Source: Porphyromonadaceae bacterium UBA7572 (GTDB taxonomy: Bacteria > Bacteroidota > Bacteroidia > Bacteroidales > Muribaculaceae). Taken from it: 24,514 bases of DNA. The notes under the pieces were generated by a model, which was not told where the DNA came from, made no database searches, and saw only the letters and a program-made list of their open reading frames with translations. Made by a program: the position numbers and the translations under genes. Positions 23,548 through 24,514 of the stretch are shown here, one piece after another (position 1 is the first letter of the stretch; each line of letters starts with the position of its first letter). The DNA lies in the NCBI GenBank assembly GCA_002476625.1, contig DLLC01000067.1, positions 11,361 through 35,874 on the forward strand. Reading direction: 5' to 3'.

Positions 23548-24009
23548 ATGGAAAATAAAAAAATCACCTTCTTTTTTGGTGCAATTGGTTGCTTACTTAT
23601 TGGTGTTATATTGGTTTTATGCACCATTATATACTTTACACTTAATAAAAAAGATAGCGTAGATAAGCAGCCCAATATGCAAGTATCTGTTAATATACCA
23701 GCAGGTACTGCTTCTAACAAAACAGAGAAAAAAGAAAACACCAATGAAGTTAAAAGTAAAGCGAAAAATACTAAAGAAGATGTCTCTAATCAGACAGAAA
23801 TGGTAAAAGGTATAATTTCTGACCGTGATGGATATACTAATGTCCGACATGAACCCTCAATAAAAGCAGGCGTTGTAAACATTCTATGGGACGGAGAGAC
23901 CATATATATTGAAAAATTGTACGATAGTAACTGGTATGCTGTTTATGACCTTGACAAAAGTTTCTTAGGGTATGTACATAAATCAAGAGTAAAGCTCATA
24001 AAAAGATAG
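23548..24009 (+). CDS. Membrane-anchored protein with bacterial SH3 (SH3b) domain
   Basis: A 153-residue protein. After a short MENKK cytosolic start there is one membrane helix (about 8-32, TFFFGAIGC to TIIYFTL). A Lys/Glu/Asn-rich flexible linker follows (about 34-86), then an SH3b domain (about 88-151). Its signature is visible as DRDGYTNVRHEPSIKAGVV (92-110), an ILWDGETIYI strand pair, NWYAVYD (128-134) and FLGYVHKSRVKLI (139-151). The orientation should place the SH3b domain in the periplasm, where such domains bind peptidoglycan or cell-wall peptides. The gene has its own promoter, is A+T-rich like the frames before it, and has no partner gene within the window. A wall-sensing or tethering role is inferred; there is no enzyme domain. 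Confidence 0.85.
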   Translation: MENKKITFFFGAIGCLLIGVILVLCTIIYFTLNKKDSVDKQPNMQVSVNIPAGTASNKTEKKENTNEVKSKAKNTKEDVSNQTEMVKGIISDRDGYTNVRHEPSIKAGVVNILWDGETIYIEKLYDSNWYAVYDLDKSFLGYVHKSRVKLIKR

Positions 24010-24214
24010 CAAATACCATCAACACACATTATTAAATTAACGGCAATAGAGACAATCAAAGACAGATTTTCCCTGCAAAGCGCATGCGCCAAAGCTAAGA
24101 AATTGACCACCATTGACTCTATTGTCGTAAATTTAAAAGTTATGGCGTCAGCATGAGACACCGCATATCATCCATAAAATTATAGCACAGTAGAATGGAC
24201 GTGGATTGATTACA

Positions 24215-24238
24215 GTAGGAACGAAGCCTCGTCCCTAC
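24215..24238. repeat. Intergenic inverted repeat (hairpin)
   Basis: GTAGGAACGA, loop AGCC, TCGTCCCTAC: a 10-base stem with one mismatch. The GTAGGGACGA-type arm resembles short intergenic palindromes that I recall as dispersed in Bacteroidota genomes. Whether this one is repeated elsewhere cannot be seen here. Confidence 0.5.
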
Positions 24239-24320
24239 CATAATACCCCCATAATGCCACATTCCTTAATATTGGCGAGATCCGTGTAATGAGAAAGGGA
24301 AGTGAAAGATGGGAACAACT

Positions 24321-24421
24321 ATCAAACATTACATGTTCTGTGGGGGCGGTGTGAAGCGTGCGAGGCACGGCCTGCGCCATCTAAATCAAGCATTCATAAT
24401 CTGCGGGGGCGGTGTGGGGCG
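24321..24421. repeat. Two imperfect direct repeats with a GGGGGCGGTGTG core
   Basis: Copy 1 (24321-24358) and copy 2 (24385-24421) share ATCAA[AG]CATT, then CTG[TC]GGGGGCGGTGTG (24338-24353 and 24401-24416) and GCG, with a one-base indel. Each is followed by a small G+C hairpin (CGTGC-GAG-GCACG after copy 1, a GGCGC/GCGCC stem after copy 2). The period is 63-64 bases. No coding frame explains it. Confidence 0.6.
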
Positions 24422-24514
24422 CCGCGCCGCATTCCAAGTCCGCTGTTTCCTGGGTGAACGGTTGGGAAGGCGTGGGGATTGTGCTGTGGAGTGGGCACAA
24501 AAAAAAGGAGAGCG

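Larger units (their letters stand above)
24010..24514. other. 505-base region without a convincing gene
   Basis: No frame here has protein-like composition. The first 170 bases are A+T-rich; from about 24210 the G+C content rises. It contains the hairpin at 24215-24238 and the paired G-rich repeats from 24321, described separately. A minus-strand TAGCTTTG at 24090-24097 has no -33 partner. The last bases carry a run of A near 24500 that could belong to a terminator cut by the window end. Confidence 0.6.

Noticed and set aside
24080..24089. Palindrome GCGCATGCGC
   Set aside because: Only 10 bases, isolated, with no promoter or terminator context; chance is sufficient.

Overview
This window looks like chromosome of a gut-type Bacteroidota (order Bacteroidales; Muribaculaceae or Prevotellaceae would fit). 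The evidence is of three kinds. Most upstream regions carry the Bacteroidota -7 element TAnnTTTG, twice with a well-placed TTTG or TTG about 19-20 bases further upstream, while Shine-Dalgarno sites are weak. The gene families are typical of the order: dxs next to trkA/trkH, ftsK next to a LolA-like gene, a MaeB-type malic enzyme, and proteins with degenerate type IX-like C-terminal tails. No tRNA, rRNA, CRISPR array, complete insertion sequence or origin was seen.

Left part (1-7545, all minus strand): a tightly packed run dxs > trkA > trkH > ftsK > lolA-like, with gaps of 2, 4, 48 and 5 bases. It covers isoprenoid precursor synthesis, K+ uptake, chromosome segregation and outer-membrane lipoprotein trafficking; the LolA-like gene is cut by the window edge. 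The 290-base region upstream (7546-7836) holds the probable dxs promoter, a palindrome at the predicted 5' end of the mRNA, and the terminator of the next gene.

Middle (7837-13076): a minus-strand OmpA-type lipoprotein and a plus-strand MaeB-type malic enzyme diverge from a compact promoter region. The malic enzyme converges, over a large shared hairpin, on a minus-strand pair: a 90-residue HU protein followed by a protein that joins an HU-like domain, a long acidic linker, one membrane helix and a LysM domain. That second protein is the most interesting intact gene here, because as read it could tie DNA to the cell wall.

Surface-protein part (13131-21164): a giant secreted protein (about 1,990 residues, minus strand) built from three GLUG-array plus beta-domain modules, and a divergent 518-residue secreted protein with a duplicated beta domain. 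They share a 348-base promoter region and each ends in a strong terminator.

Right part (21165-24514): accessory and increasingly A+T-rich. It contains a perfect 20-base palindrome, an apparently frameshifted minus-strand gene remnant, an intact SAM-dependent methyltransferase, a reading frame with no ATG followed by a 51-codon ORF, a membrane-anchored SH3b protein with a good promoter, and about 500 bases without a convincing gene that hold a hairpin and two copies of a G-rich direct repeat. This part looks like a site of past insertion and decay. I see no recognised defence or conjugation system in it.
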